Shown here one piece after another: positions 36,937 through 45,188 of a stretch of 64,000 bases of DNA. Positions within the stretch are counted from its first letter, which is position 1, and each line of letters begins with the position of its first letter. The notes below the pieces were generated by a model. It saw nothing but the letters and a program-made list of their open reading frames with translations. It was not told the origin of the DNA and did no database searches. Source of the stretch: JBAZUK01 sp041661445 (GTDB taxonomy: Bacteria; Chlamydiota; Chlamydiia; Chlamydiales; SM23-39); NCBI GenBank assembly GCA_041661445.1, contig JBAZUK010000005.1:62001-126000 (forward strand), written 5' to 3'. The position numbers and the translations under genes are program-made.

Positions 36937-38100
36937 ATGTTTAAACGAGAGTTAGAGACTGAGCTTAAGGAACTTGCGAAAGGTTATCCAATAATTACTG
37001 TAATTGGACCTCGCCAATCCGGTAAAACTACAATAGTCCAACATGCTTTTCCAGAAAAATTATATGCAAATTTAGAATATCCCGATACCAGAGCTTTGGC
37101 GCTTAAAGACCCAAGAAGTTTTTTAGATCAGTTTCCAAATGGGGCAATTCTAGATGAGATTCAGCGAATGCCGGAGCTCCTTTCGTATATTCAGCCACTT
37201 GTTGATAAAAAAGATCAAAAGGGCATGTTTATTTTAACCGGGAGCCATCAACTTGAATTGCAGGCTGCTATATCTCAATCTTTAGCAGGGCGAACAGCTC
37301 TTTTAACATTGCTTCCTTTAAATCTTTCTGAAATTGAAGCTGCCGGATTTAATCTTTCCATCGATGAATGGATGCTTAAAGGAGGCTATCCCAGGATTTA
37401 TAAAGAAAATCTGGATCCAACTAAAGCATATAGGAACTATTATCAGACTTATGTTGAGAGGGATCTGCGTCAGTTGATCCAGGTCAAGGATCTGATGCAG
37501 TTCGAAAGATTTGTCCAAATCCTTGCAGGTAGGATCGGACAGATCCTTAATATGGAAGAAATTGGTGGAGAGGTTGGGATTTCTTCACATACAGTAAAAC
37601 AGTGGATTTCTATTCTCGAAGCATCTTTTATTGTTTTTAGACTGCCGCCTTATTTTGAAAATTTTGGTAAACGAGTAATTAAGTCACCCAAACTTTATTT
37701 CAATGATGTTGGATTGGCTGTTTATCTATTAGGAATTCAAAATGAAATTCAGCTTAGTAGAGATCCTCTGCGGGGAAATTTATTTGAAAATGCAGTAATT
37801 TTAGAGTTAAAAAAGTATCGGCTAAATCGTGGCCTTGATCCTTCTCTTTTTTATTATCGGGACATTCAAAAAAATGAGATCGATGTTATTTACAAGAAAG
37901 GTCACAATCTAGTTCCAATTGAAATTAAGTCTTCAAAAACCTATCACACAGAATTTATTGAAAAACTTCGTTATTTTCAAATGATTGCAAAAGAGCGTGC
38001 TCCTGAAGCATTTTTGATTTATGGTGGGGAGTCCGAACAGAAAATTCACTCTGCGAGGCTTTTGAATTTTAAACATGCTGCTAAAGCAGTTGAAGATTGA
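36937..38100 (+). CDS. AAA-type ATPase with C-terminal nuclease-like DUF4143 domain
   Basis: About 387 aa from the ATG at 36937. The P-loop is GPRQSGKTTIVQHAF, Walker B is AILDEIQRMPEL, the sensor segment is FILTGSHQLEL, a winged-helix-like middle part follows, and the DUF4143 C-terminus has a PD-(D/E)xK-like pattern (NEIDVIYKKG..VPIEIKSSKTYH). Members are common in archaea and bacteria with unclear roles and spread horizontally. The frame is open for 21 codons upstream of 36937, but those codons are made of the 29-bp repeat and flank, so I treat them as non-coding. Base composition appears less AT-rich than in its neighbours, consistent with transfer. Confidence 0.85.
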   Translation: MFKRELETELKELAKGYPIITVIGPRQSGKTTIVQHAFPEKLYANLEYPDTRALALKDPRSFLDQFPNGAILDEIQRMPELLSYIQPLVDKKDQKGMFILTGSHQLELQAAISQSLAGRTALLTLLPLNLSEIEAAGFNLSIDEWMLKGGYPRIYKENLDPTKAYRNYYQTYVERDLRQLIQVKDLMQFERFVQILAGRIGQILNMEEIGGEVGISSHTVKQWISILEASFIVFRLPPYFENFGKRVIKSPKLYFNDVGLAVYLLGIQNEIQLSRDPLRGNLFENAVILELKKYRLNRGLDPSLFYYRDIQKNEIDVIYKKGHNLVPIEIKSSKTYHTEFIEKLRYFQMIAKERAPEAFLIYGGESEQKIHSARLLNFKHAAKAVED

Positions 38101-38704
38101 TCCTGTTTTATCAACAAGGATTTTAAAAAATCAAAAGAGTGATACAGAAAGACAATCTTTGTCTGGGTGAGGTTAGTGTATAGGCTAAACTAGCAATTTA
38201 ACTATAAATTTCTTTGCTCATTGGGTGGTTTTGAACAATATGATCTTTTGTTTTGCAGCGTTTTCTTTCAAAATAAATTATTTGCAAAGGAATTAAAACT
38301 GTAGCTCATTTCTGATTGAGACTTGCTAAAAAAACAAACGTAAGAGAAAAGTATTTAAATGAATTTGCTGTTTTTAATCTAAAATTATTGAACCTAAATT
38401 CGTAAGTATCAACTTTTTCAAAATAAAAAAATTCAAAATTAAGTGCATGGATTACAATATGTTATATCGTTTATTTTAAACCGCGCCTTACTTCATCTTT
38501 TTAGTGAAACAAAATACTTATAAAATCGAATCTTTAAATGACTTTTTGGGGGTAAAAGGAATTTTTTTAGTTTTTTTATTTAATAACGCTAAGTATTATA
38601 AATCAGAAAAAAATGAATAAATCATATTTTTGCTAAAAGAATATAAATTCATAAGCAAAATATTGAAAATGAAAATTTGAAGTTTTATGAAGGGATAAAT
38701 CTGC
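38101..38704. other. Long intergenic region holding a decayed nth end
   Basis: 604 bases without an intact gene. The only recognisable content is a degenerate copy of the nth 3' end at 38207-38290. The rest shows scattered stops in all frames and no strong hairpin. It looks like decaying former coding DNA. Confidence 0.65.
38207..38290 (-). pseudogene. Decayed remnant of the nth (endonuclease III) 3' end
   Basis: These 84 bases align without gaps to 40246-40329, the last part of nth, with about 15 mismatches, almost all transitions. In the nth frame the remnant reads LQIIYFERKRCKTKDHIV, then QNHPMSKEI and a stop. Compared with nth (LQIIHFGREYCKAKGHIV..QNCPMCKEI), two of the cluster cysteines have become His and Ser. 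Weak similarity extends to about 38190. No upstream part of nth is found, so it cannot be a working gene. Confidence 0.85.
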
Positions 38705-40045
38705 ATGAAAAAAGTATTTTTTATATTAATGATATTGTTAATTAATGGTTATGCAGATGAATCTTTTAAATCTTTTCCTATTAACAAAGCATATGAATCT
38801 TTCCTGCCAAATGAAATTGTTCAATGTAACGACACTACTATTACTGATCTTTCCATTATTAAAATGCTTCAAGATAAAAATGATCCAAAGGATATAAAAT
38901 GTATAATTATTAATGGATCGTTTCTTACAGATAAAGGAATTTCAAATATTGCAAAATACTGTCCAAATCTTGAAATGCTTGATCTTCAAGGTGATTATAT
39001 TACGGATTTAGGAGTTGAAATAATATCTTTAAACTGTCCTTGTCTAAGGTTTTTATCTCTTGATGCCACAAATCATGGGTTAATTAGCGACACAGGTTTG
39101 TCTTTTTTAATAAACAACTCTAAAAAATTAAAGGGTTTATCGCTTTGTAATCATTATAATATAACTAAATTAGGGTTTAAATCATTTGAAGAGAAATTGA
39201 ATTTAGAATTTTCATGTTTTTCTTACAACACAGCTTTTGATTATGATGAAGAAGAACAATTAATTGAACTCAACGGGTTTGGCTGCGATGATGAAAAATT
39301 ATTGGAAATTATCAAAAATGTTCCTTTTCCTTCACTGATCAAAAAAATCTATATTTCATTTGAACCTTTACTAAGTGAAAAAGCGATTTTTTATATTGCT
39401 GAAAATTGCCCAAATCTTACATCTTTACTTATCAGCAACAATATTTTAACAGATGAAGGATTATTAGCCCTTTCTCAGAATTGTAAAAATCTAGAAGTAT
39501 TTGAGGGTAGTTTATCTAATTCAAAAGTCACTATTCAAGGGCTCTTAACTTTTGCAGAATCTTGTCCAAACCTTATTAGTTTAGATTTAACATTGAGTAA
39601 TTCAGGTATTAAAAATGAAGATATTTCAAATCTGATAAAAAAGCTTCCTCTTTTGGAAGGAATATATTTAACAGGTAATATCTCAATTCAGGATCAAATA
39701 AAAATTTTAAACATAGATTTGAATGATAAATATAATAAACAAGAAATTGAACGTTTTGAAAAATTAGAAGGAAATTTACAATCTGCACCATCATTGCTAA
39801 CCGATAAAGATATTTTAAATATAGCTAAAAATTGCCCTAAACTTAGAATTATCGACTTTAAATATAATCCAGAAATTACCTGTTTGAGTATAATGCAACT
39901 CCTTAAAAGTTGTCCAAATCTAAGTCAATTATATTTATATGGAACTTCTATAACAAAAGAAGATGTTGATAGAATTTTAGAATTATATCCAAATATTGAT
40001 ATTGAATATGGAATTTTTCCAAATAAAATAGAAAATAATTTCTAA
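38705..40045 (+). CDS. Secreted leucine-rich-repeat protein (cysteine-containing, AMN1/F-box type LRR)
   Basis: A 446-aa protein with a signal peptide (MKKVFFILMILLINGYADES). Repeats of the eukaryote-like cysteine-containing LRR class follow: ITDKGISNIAKYCPNLEMLD, LSLNCPCLRFLSLD-like, IAENCPNLTSLLI, ALSQNCKNLEVFEG, FAESCPNLISLDL, IAKNCPKLRIIDF and LLKSCPNLSQLYL. This repeat type is typical of F-box partners in eukaryotes. No F-box is seen, so the likely role is protein binding outside the cytosol. GAAGGGA lies about 9 bases upstream of the ATG. It is flanked by a decayed nth end on one side and the intact nth end on the other, implying acquisition by insertion. Confidence 0.8.
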   Translation: MKKVFFILMILLINGYADESFKSFPINKAYESFLPNEIVQCNDTTITDLSIIKMLQDKNDPKDIKCIIINGSFLTDKGISNIAKYCPNLEMLDLQGDYITDLGVEIISLNCPCLRFLSLDATNHGLISDTGLSFLINNSKKLKGLSLCNHYNITKLGFKSFEEKLNLEFSCFSYNTAFDYDEEEQLIELNGFGCDDEKLLEIIKNVPFPSLIKKIYISFEPLLSEKAIFYIAENCPNLTSLLISNNILTDEGLLALSQNCKNLEVFEGSLSNSKVTIQGLLTFAESCPNLISLDLTLSNSGIKNEDISNLIKKLPLLEGIYLTGNISIQDQIKILNIDLNDKYNKQEIERFEKLEGNLQSAPSLLTDKDILNIAKNCPKLRIIDFKYNPEITCLSIMQLLKSCPNLSQLYLYGTSITKEDVDRILELYPNIDIEYGIFPNKIENNF

Positions 40046-40192
40046 CTTATAAGAATAGATGAGTGTCTATAGAGCTTGCCATTTTTATAATCTTTTTACA
40101 GGTAGCTTAATGTGCGAAGCTCATTAGATCCTGCATTTAATAAATTCAAAAATTAGCTTTCACTGATTTTAGAAAACAGTATTTTTTCACCA

Positions 40193-40221
40193 AAAATGAA
40201 GTTGAATTTCAAAAAAGTAAA
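40193..40221. repeat. 29-bp element, copy 2 (partner at 36904)
   Basis: AAAATGAAGTTGAATTTC followed by AAAAAAGTAAA lies 16 bases beyond the nth stop. It differs from copy 1 by one C/T change. It shows that copy 1 belonged to an older duplicate of the nth 3' flank. Confidence 0.85.
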
Positions 40222-40236
40222 GAACTGTAGAAAAAA

Positions 40237-40854
40237 TTAGCGATTAATTTCTTTGCACATTGGACAGTTTTGAACAATATGACCTTTTGCTTTACAGTAT
40301 TCTCTTCCAAAATGAATTATCTGCAAGTGAAGTTTGTGCCAGTCTTTTTTAGGAAAAGTTCTTTTTAAATCTTCTTCGATCTCTTTTACATTTTTGCCTT
40401 TTGATAAACCCCATCTTCTTGCACATCTTTGTATATGAGTATCTACAGGGAAGGCATCCTTTTTAAAGCCCTGGCTCATAATAACTGAAGCTGTTTTGTG
40501 GCCGACTCCGGGAAGAGATTCTAGTTCTTCAAAAGTAGAATGCACTCTGGAATTGTATTTCTGAATCAGGATTTTGCTCAGCTCTAGAACTGCTTTTGTC
40601 TTTCTATTAGATAATCCAATGGGCTTAATGATTTTTTTTAATTTGGACTCAGAGAATTTTAACATTTCTTCAGGTGTTTTAGCTTTTTTGAATAGATCTG
40701 ATGTAATTTCATTCACTTTTACATCTGATGCCTGGGCTGATAGCACAATAGCGATCAAGAAGGTATATAAATTTTTGTGATGAAGGGTAATTTTTGGGTC
40801 TGGAAAATATTTATTTAATATTTTTTTGACTAACAGAGCTCTTTTATTTTTCAT
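40237..40854 (-). CDS. nth: Endonuclease III (DNA glycosylase/AP lyase)
   Basis: Base-excision repair enzyme of about 205 aa from the ATG at 40854, which overlaps the mnmE stop as ATGA. The helix-hairpin-helix LPGVGHKTASVI holds the catalytic Lys, and FPVDTHIQR holds the catalytic Asp. The C-terminal cluster region reads EYCKAKGHIVQNCPMCKEINR in outline, giving C-x9-C-x2-C. The spacing differs from the usual C-x6-C-x2-C-x5-C and the fourth Cys is absent, so cluster binding is uncertain. An ATG 12 bases further upstream is an alternative start. Chlamydia has the same nth-mnmE neighbourhood. Confidence 0.93.
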   Translation of the reverse strand: MKNKRALLVKKILNKYFPDPKITLHHKNLYTFLIAIVLSAQASDVKVNEITSDLFKKAKTPEEMLKFSESKLKKIIKPIGLSNRKTKAVLELSKILIQKYNSRVHSTFEELESLPGVGHKTASVIMSQGFKKDAFPVDTHIQRCARRWGLSKGKNVKEIEEDLKRTFPKKDWHKLHLQIIHFGREYCKAKGHIVQNCPMCKEINR

Positions 40855-42221
40855 TTTCCAATACAAAACTTTGAAAAAATTGAATTTAATATTTCTTCTG
40901 TTATATCAAATCCAATTATTTTAGAAAGCTCTTTTAATGTTTCCTTTAGATCGAGGGATATAAACTCATATGGAGATTGTTTTTTTAAACCATCTGTTGC
41001 TTTTTCTAAATATTTTATAGCTTCATCTAAAGCAGTTTTATGTCTTGCTTTGGTTATAATTATTTCATCATTTGAAATATTTGCCTTAAAGGCAAGTTTC
41101 TCAATCATTGCATACAGATTGTCTAACCCTTTTTTTTCTTTTGCTGAAATTTCAACAGTGTTTTGATAATTGATTTTATCTATATGAGAAGATAAATCCA
41201 TTTTATTTAAAGCAATTATAGTTTTGTCTTTTTCAATAGTTTTAAGTAATTTTTTATCATCTTCATTTAAGGACCTTGAAGCATCTAGAACCAAAATAGT
41301 GATATCTGCTTTTTCGTGTTCTTTTTTTGATCGTTTTATTCCTTCTTTTTCGATTACGCAATCTGTATCCCTTATGCCTGCAGTATCAATAAGACGATAG
41401 TTCATATCATTAATTATGAGATCTTCTTTTAATACATCTCTAGTTGTTCCGGATATCTCTGTAACAATCGCTCTATCCTCTTTTAGAATCGCGTTCATTA
41501 AAGAAGATTTGCCTACATTCGGAGTTCCGATAATACAAATGGTTTTTCCATCTTTTATGGCTTTCCCATTTTCAAATGTATCAGATAGCTTTTTCATCTG
41601 ATCTAAAATGCCAGTTAATCTTTCAATTAATTCATCGGCAGACGAAAACTCTAAACCTTCTTCAGGGAAATCCATCGTAGCTTCAATTATTGCAGATATT
41701 TCAATAAGTTCTTTCTGATATTTCTTAATTTCAATAGATAATGAACCTTCCAGCTGATCTTGAGCAGCTTTGAGAGCATATTTATTTTTTGCCGAAATTA
41801 ATTCTTGTATCGATTCTGCTTGGATGAGATCTATTTTTTTGTTTAAAAAAGCCCTTAGGGAAAATTCACCCGGGAGAGCTGCTCTAGCTCCGGATTTCAG
41901 TGTTATATTTAAAATTCTTTGAGTAATAAGTCTTCCGCCATGACACTGTATTTCAACGATATCTTCGCCTGTAAAGGAATTTGGAGATAAGTAAATATTT
42001 AAAATGGCTGTATCGATAGTATTCTTTTCTTCATCTAAGATTTTGCCAAAATGCGAAGAATGGCTTTTAAACTTTTTTACATCTTTGGAAAAAATTTTAG
42101 AAGCGATTTCCAAAGCATCCTTGCCGCTTAAACGGACAATGGATATTGCTCCTTCACCAATTGGGGTAGAAATAGCTGTAATTGTATCTTGTTTATTATA
42201 TTGCATAATTTGTTTTGTCAA
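40851..42221 (-). CDS. mnmE: tRNA modification GTPase MnmE (TrmE)
   Basis: A 456-aa GTPase that, with MnmG, modifies wobble uridine (position 34) of certain tRNAs. The N-terminal folate-binding domain begins DTITAISTPIGEGAISIVRLSG. The G domain has GTPNVGKSSLMNAIL, DTAGIRD and NKMD. The C-terminal catalytic motif FCIGK (CxGK) ends the protein. The second ATG at 42206 could be the start instead of 42221; neither has a clear Shine-Dalgarno. It is coupled to nth by a 4-base overlap. Confidence 0.96.
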   Translation of the reverse strand: MTKQIMQYNKQDTITAISTPIGEGAISIVRLSGKDALEIASKIFSKDVKKFKSHSSHFGKILDEEKNTIDTAILNIYLSPNSFTGEDIVEIQCHGGRLITQRILNITLKSGARAALPGEFSLRAFLNKKIDLIQAESIQELISAKNKYALKAAQDQLEGSLSIEIKKYQKELIEISAIIEATMDFPEEGLEFSSADELIERLTGILDQMKKLSDTFENGKAIKDGKTICIIGTPNVGKSSLMNAILKEDRAIVTEISGTTRDVLKEDLIINDMNYRLIDTAGIRDTDCVIEKEGIKRSKKEHEKADITILVLDASRSLNEDDKKLLKTIEKDKTIIALNKMDLSSHIDKINYQNTVEISAKEKKGLDNLYAMIEKLAFKANISNDEIIITKARHKTALDEAIKYLEKATDGLKKQSPYEFISLDLKETLKELSKIIGFDITEEILNSIFSKFCIGK

Positions 42222-42594
42222 TTTTTATTATATTATAATACATTTTATTATTATTTTTATCTATAAAAAATTTTAAAGTAATATTAATAAAATAGTTATT
42301 ATAAACAATAAAAACTTTGTTGCATTATTCTTAAATGAAATAAAGATTAAAAATTCATGTTTTGGGAAAAAATATGAATCACATTTTAATTTTATATTAT
42401 GATTTTGCCTAAGATTGGAAAGGTGAATTTTTTGATTGATTTATGGAATGCTATTTTTAAGATTATTGGAAAACGGTGTCTTTACTAATTTGTTATTGAT
42501 TATAAATATTTTTTGTTCTGTTAACAAATTATCCTTTTTTAAAAAAAACTTTAAATGATAGCATTCTTGTTTTTATTTTAACCGGGAGCTGTTT
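42222..42594. other. Intergenic region, nothing recognised
   Basis: 373 AT-rich bases between divergent mnmE and a secreted-protein gene. They must hold promoters for both. I see no RNA gene, strong hairpin or repeat. Confidence 0.5.
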
Positions 42595-43965
42595 ATGCTA
42601 AAAAAAATTAGAAATTTTTTAATTATATTATTTTTTGTTTTTTCACTAAATTCAGCATTTGCTAATGATGAGGCAGATGCAAATAAGAAAAAAGCAAAAG
42701 AGGAGAATCAAAAGTTTTTAAAGATTTTTCAAAAAAGTCAAATACATAAAAGCAATATAAATAAGAAAGATGGTTCAAATAAAAACAAATTAAAAAAAGT
42801 TGCTGCAAAAAATTTAAAAAAATCTCATAAAAAATTTAATAACGGCAATGAAGCAAAGATCGTTTCTACAGGTTTAAAAGTTACTAATTTCAATTCAGAT
42901 TTAGCCTTAATGGATTTGGAAATAGATATGAAAATGCTTCAGTCTAAGTTCGGAGAGAATCTTTCCCGTATCTTTATGAAGATTAATCCGATCCTAAATG
43001 AAATTTATGCAGAGATGATGTCAGGGGTCGATATTCCTTTAGATATATTGTCCTACATTCCTGAAGAAGTCGGCCTAGGCGATGTTGACAATTCAAATTT
43101 CGGTTCCATCTATTTGGAAAAACTACAAGGATTTTTCTCATCTATTTGTAAAGGTGATATCTATGAAGCTGAAAAAACTTTATCTGAAAATGCTATATTA
43201 AAAATTATAGTAGATGAGTTGCTTTTTGATGCTTATATTGTAAAAAATGATGTTGTAAATGCAGAAAGAATCTTTCTCTCTGTGCACTTTGATGAAGATG
43301 ATTCTTTTGAAAGATTAGAATATATTGAAATATTAGTTTTAGCTTATTTAAGAAATAACGATTTCGCCTCAGCTGAAAAATTAGCTAATTCAATAAATGA
43401 CGAATTTGATAGAGATATGATACTAGCTAAAATAGTTAAATATTATTCTTGGATAAATGACACAGAAAATGCTCTTGGAATAATAGAAAATATGAATTCT
43501 TATTATAATAAAGAGGATGCTCTTGTTAATGTTATTGATTCATATGCAAGGCAAAACAAGATTCAGGAGATTCAAAAATTATTGATTTCTTCAGATTATT
43601 ATGGTTTAAATCAGAGAGTTTCTTTCATCTTAAATATATATCAAAACAATTTAGATAAGGCTTATGAAATTTTTCAATCGGCTAATTTTTCAGATTTTTT
43701 TATTGAGGACTGTATAAAAAATATCGTAGAGATATTTTTGTCCAACAATAGAATTGATGAGGCAAGAGTATTGGTCGATAGATTTTGTGATGAAGAAATG
43801 ATAGACGATATTTGCTTCGATAAAGAAGATCTTTACTTAGATTTTGTTTATGCATATTTGAGAAATAAAGATATTTATAAAGCAAAAGAAGTTAGAGATC
43901 AAATCTTGGATCCAATATCCAAATGGTATGCATCAAAACTAATTTCAATTTTTATAAATGGATAA
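42595..43965 (+). CDS. Secreted helical-repeat (TPR/SEL-like) protein, unknown function
   Basis: A 456-aa protein with a signal peptide (LLKKIRNF-type start, then LIILFFVFSLNSAFAND). A very Lys/Asn-rich segment (~25-90) follows, then an acidic helical part built of ~35-residue helix pairs with a recurring pattern such as LAYLRNNDFASAEKLANSIN, YSWINDTENALGIIENMNS and YLRNKDIYKAKEVRDQI. These resemble degenerate TPR units. Probably periplasmic or exported. Chlamydia has an uncharacterised gene in the psd-secA-mnmE region that could correspond, unverified. GGGAGC lies 6 bases before the ATG. Confidence 0.7.
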   Translation: MLKKIRNFLIILFFVFSLNSAFANDEADANKKKAKEENQKFLKIFQKSQIHKSNINKKDGSNKNKLKKVAAKNLKKSHKKFNNGNEAKIVSTGLKVTNFNSDLALMDLEIDMKMLQSKFGENLSRIFMKINPILNEIYAEMMSGVDIPLDILSYIPEEVGLGDVDNSNFGSIYLEKLQGFFSSICKGDIYEAEKTLSENAILKIIVDELLFDAYIVKNDVVNAERIFLSVHFDEDDSFERLEYIEILVLAYLRNNDFASAEKLANSINDEFDRDMILAKIVKYYSWINDTENALGIIENMNSYYNKEDALVNVIDSYARQNKIQEIQKLLISSDYYGLNQRVSFILNIYQNNLDKAYEIFQSANFSDFFIEDCIKNIVEIFLSNNRIDEARVLVDRFCDEEMIDDICFDKEDLYLDFVYAYLRNKDIYKAKEVRDQILDPISKWYASKLISIFING

Positions 43966-43977
43966 ACTTAATCTTGA

Positions 43978-44568
43978 TTAAATATTTTGCAGCGCTTTTG
44001 TGATAAGTGAGCTTAGCTCAACTTTATCATCAAAGCTCTGCATTGCAGTTTTTACCGCTTTTTGGGCTTGATTAGCGTTATATCCTAGATTCATTAGAGC
44101 AGCTATAGCATCAAAAGCTATCGATCCGCTGCCGTTTGGATAAGATGCAGGCAGAGAAGACTTGTCAATAGTTTTAATTTTATCTCTTAGATCAACGATT
44201 AATCTTTCCGCTGTTTTTTTACCGATACCGGGAACCTTGCTTAAAATTCTAATATCGGCATTAGAAATGGCAAGATGCAGATTTTCTACATCAAGATGTC
44301 CTAATAATAAATTTGCTGTTTTAGCGCCGACTCCGGAAACTGTCATTAAAAGTTCAAAAACTTCTTTTTGAACTTTTGTCAAAAAACCATAGAGGGTTTG
44401 AGAATCTTCTTTTACAATGTAGGAAATATACAACAAAACTTCAGTTTTATCAAGCAGTGATGAACTGATGCAGGCGGGGATGAAAATTTTGTAGCCGAGT
44501 CCATTTACATCAACTATAGCCTTCTGATTGTCTGCTTCTATCAATTTGCCTTTTATATATTCAAACAT
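43978..44568 (-). CDS. ruvA: Holliday junction DNA helicase subunit RuvA
   Basis: A 196-aa junction-recognition subunit. The N-terminal OB fold begins MFEYIKGKLIEADNQKAIVD. Two helix-hairpin-helix motifs are VSGVGAKTANLLLG and VPGIGKKTAERLIVDLRDK. A flexible linker and the C-terminal RuvB-binding domain (AIAALMNLGYNANQAQKAV) follow. It lies 1 base after the ruvC stop, forming a ruvC-ruvA operon; ruvB is elsewhere. Confidence 0.96.
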   Translation of the reverse strand: MFEYIKGKLIEADNQKAIVDVNGLGYKIFIPACISSSLLDKTEVLLYISYIVKEDSQTLYGFLTKVQKEVFELLMTVSGVGAKTANLLLGHLDVENLHLAISNADIRILSKVPGIGKKTAERLIVDLRDKIKTIDKSSLPASYPNGSGSIAFDAIAALMNLGYNANQAQKAVKTAMQSFDDKVELSSLITKALQNI

Positions 44569-44569
44569 A

Positions 44570-45076
44570 TTAAGTCCTTATTTTATTTAAAAAATCCATC
44601 TGATGCGCATGACAGATTGCAAGCGCTAATGCATCTGCCGCATCCTCAGGAGTGGGGTCTTGAGATAAATTTAATAGCATTTTAAGCATTTTTTGCACCT
44701 GATATTTTGAAGCAGCTCCATTTCCCACAACTGATTGTTTTGCTTTTCTTGGAGCGTATTCATAAATCGGAATGTTGTTTTTTTCAGCAGCTACTATTAT
44801 TGAACCTCTTGCCATTCCAAGTTTAAGTGCTATTTGAACATTTTTCTTAACGAATTGGGTTTCTACAACAACTGCATGAGGCTTGTATTTTTCGATTAGT
44901 TTTTCTATACCATCAAAAATTATGAAATATCTTTTTGAAAGGGGATATTTTTGAGGCGGGCGAATGCAGCCGTAATCTACAGCTATGTGCTTATTATTTA
45001 ATGTTTTAATAACACCATAGCCTGTGATTTTTGTTCCGGGATCAACCCCTAAAATAATTTTTGAATTATCTTCCAT
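44570..45076 (-). CDS. ruvC: Holliday junction resolvase RuvC
   Basis: A 168-aa RNase H-fold resolvase. The four acidic catalytic residues are visible: Asp in LGVDPGTKITGYG, Glu in VVVETQFVKKN, and two Asp in DPTPEDAADALALAICHAH. The frame is open 11 codons further upstream, but the ATG at 45076 places the catalytic strand at the usual distance from the N-terminus and has AAAGATT upstream. It is first gene of the ruvC-ruvA pair. Confidence 0.95.
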   Translation of the reverse strand: MEDNSKIILGVDPGTKITGYGVIKTLNNKHIAVDYGCIRPPQKYPLSKRYFIIFDGIEKLIEKYKPHAVVVETQFVKKNVQIALKLGMARGSIIVAAEKNNIPIYEYAPRKAKQSVVGNGAASKYQVQKMLKMLLNLSQDPTPEDAADALALAICHAHQMDFLNKIRT

Positions 45077-45188
45077 AATCTTTTTTTGCTTATAGATAAT
45101 TAATATCACAATTCCAAAAAAAGTGCTTTAATTTTAATAAAAATGATTTTTATGCAATAATTTATAGGTAAAAGGAAGATCGAAAATA

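Noticed and set aside
36937..38100. ATPase gene as part of a defence or transposon system
   Set aside because: No transposase, toxin partner, terminal inverted repeats or neighbouring defence gene. DUF4143 ATPases commonly occur alone.
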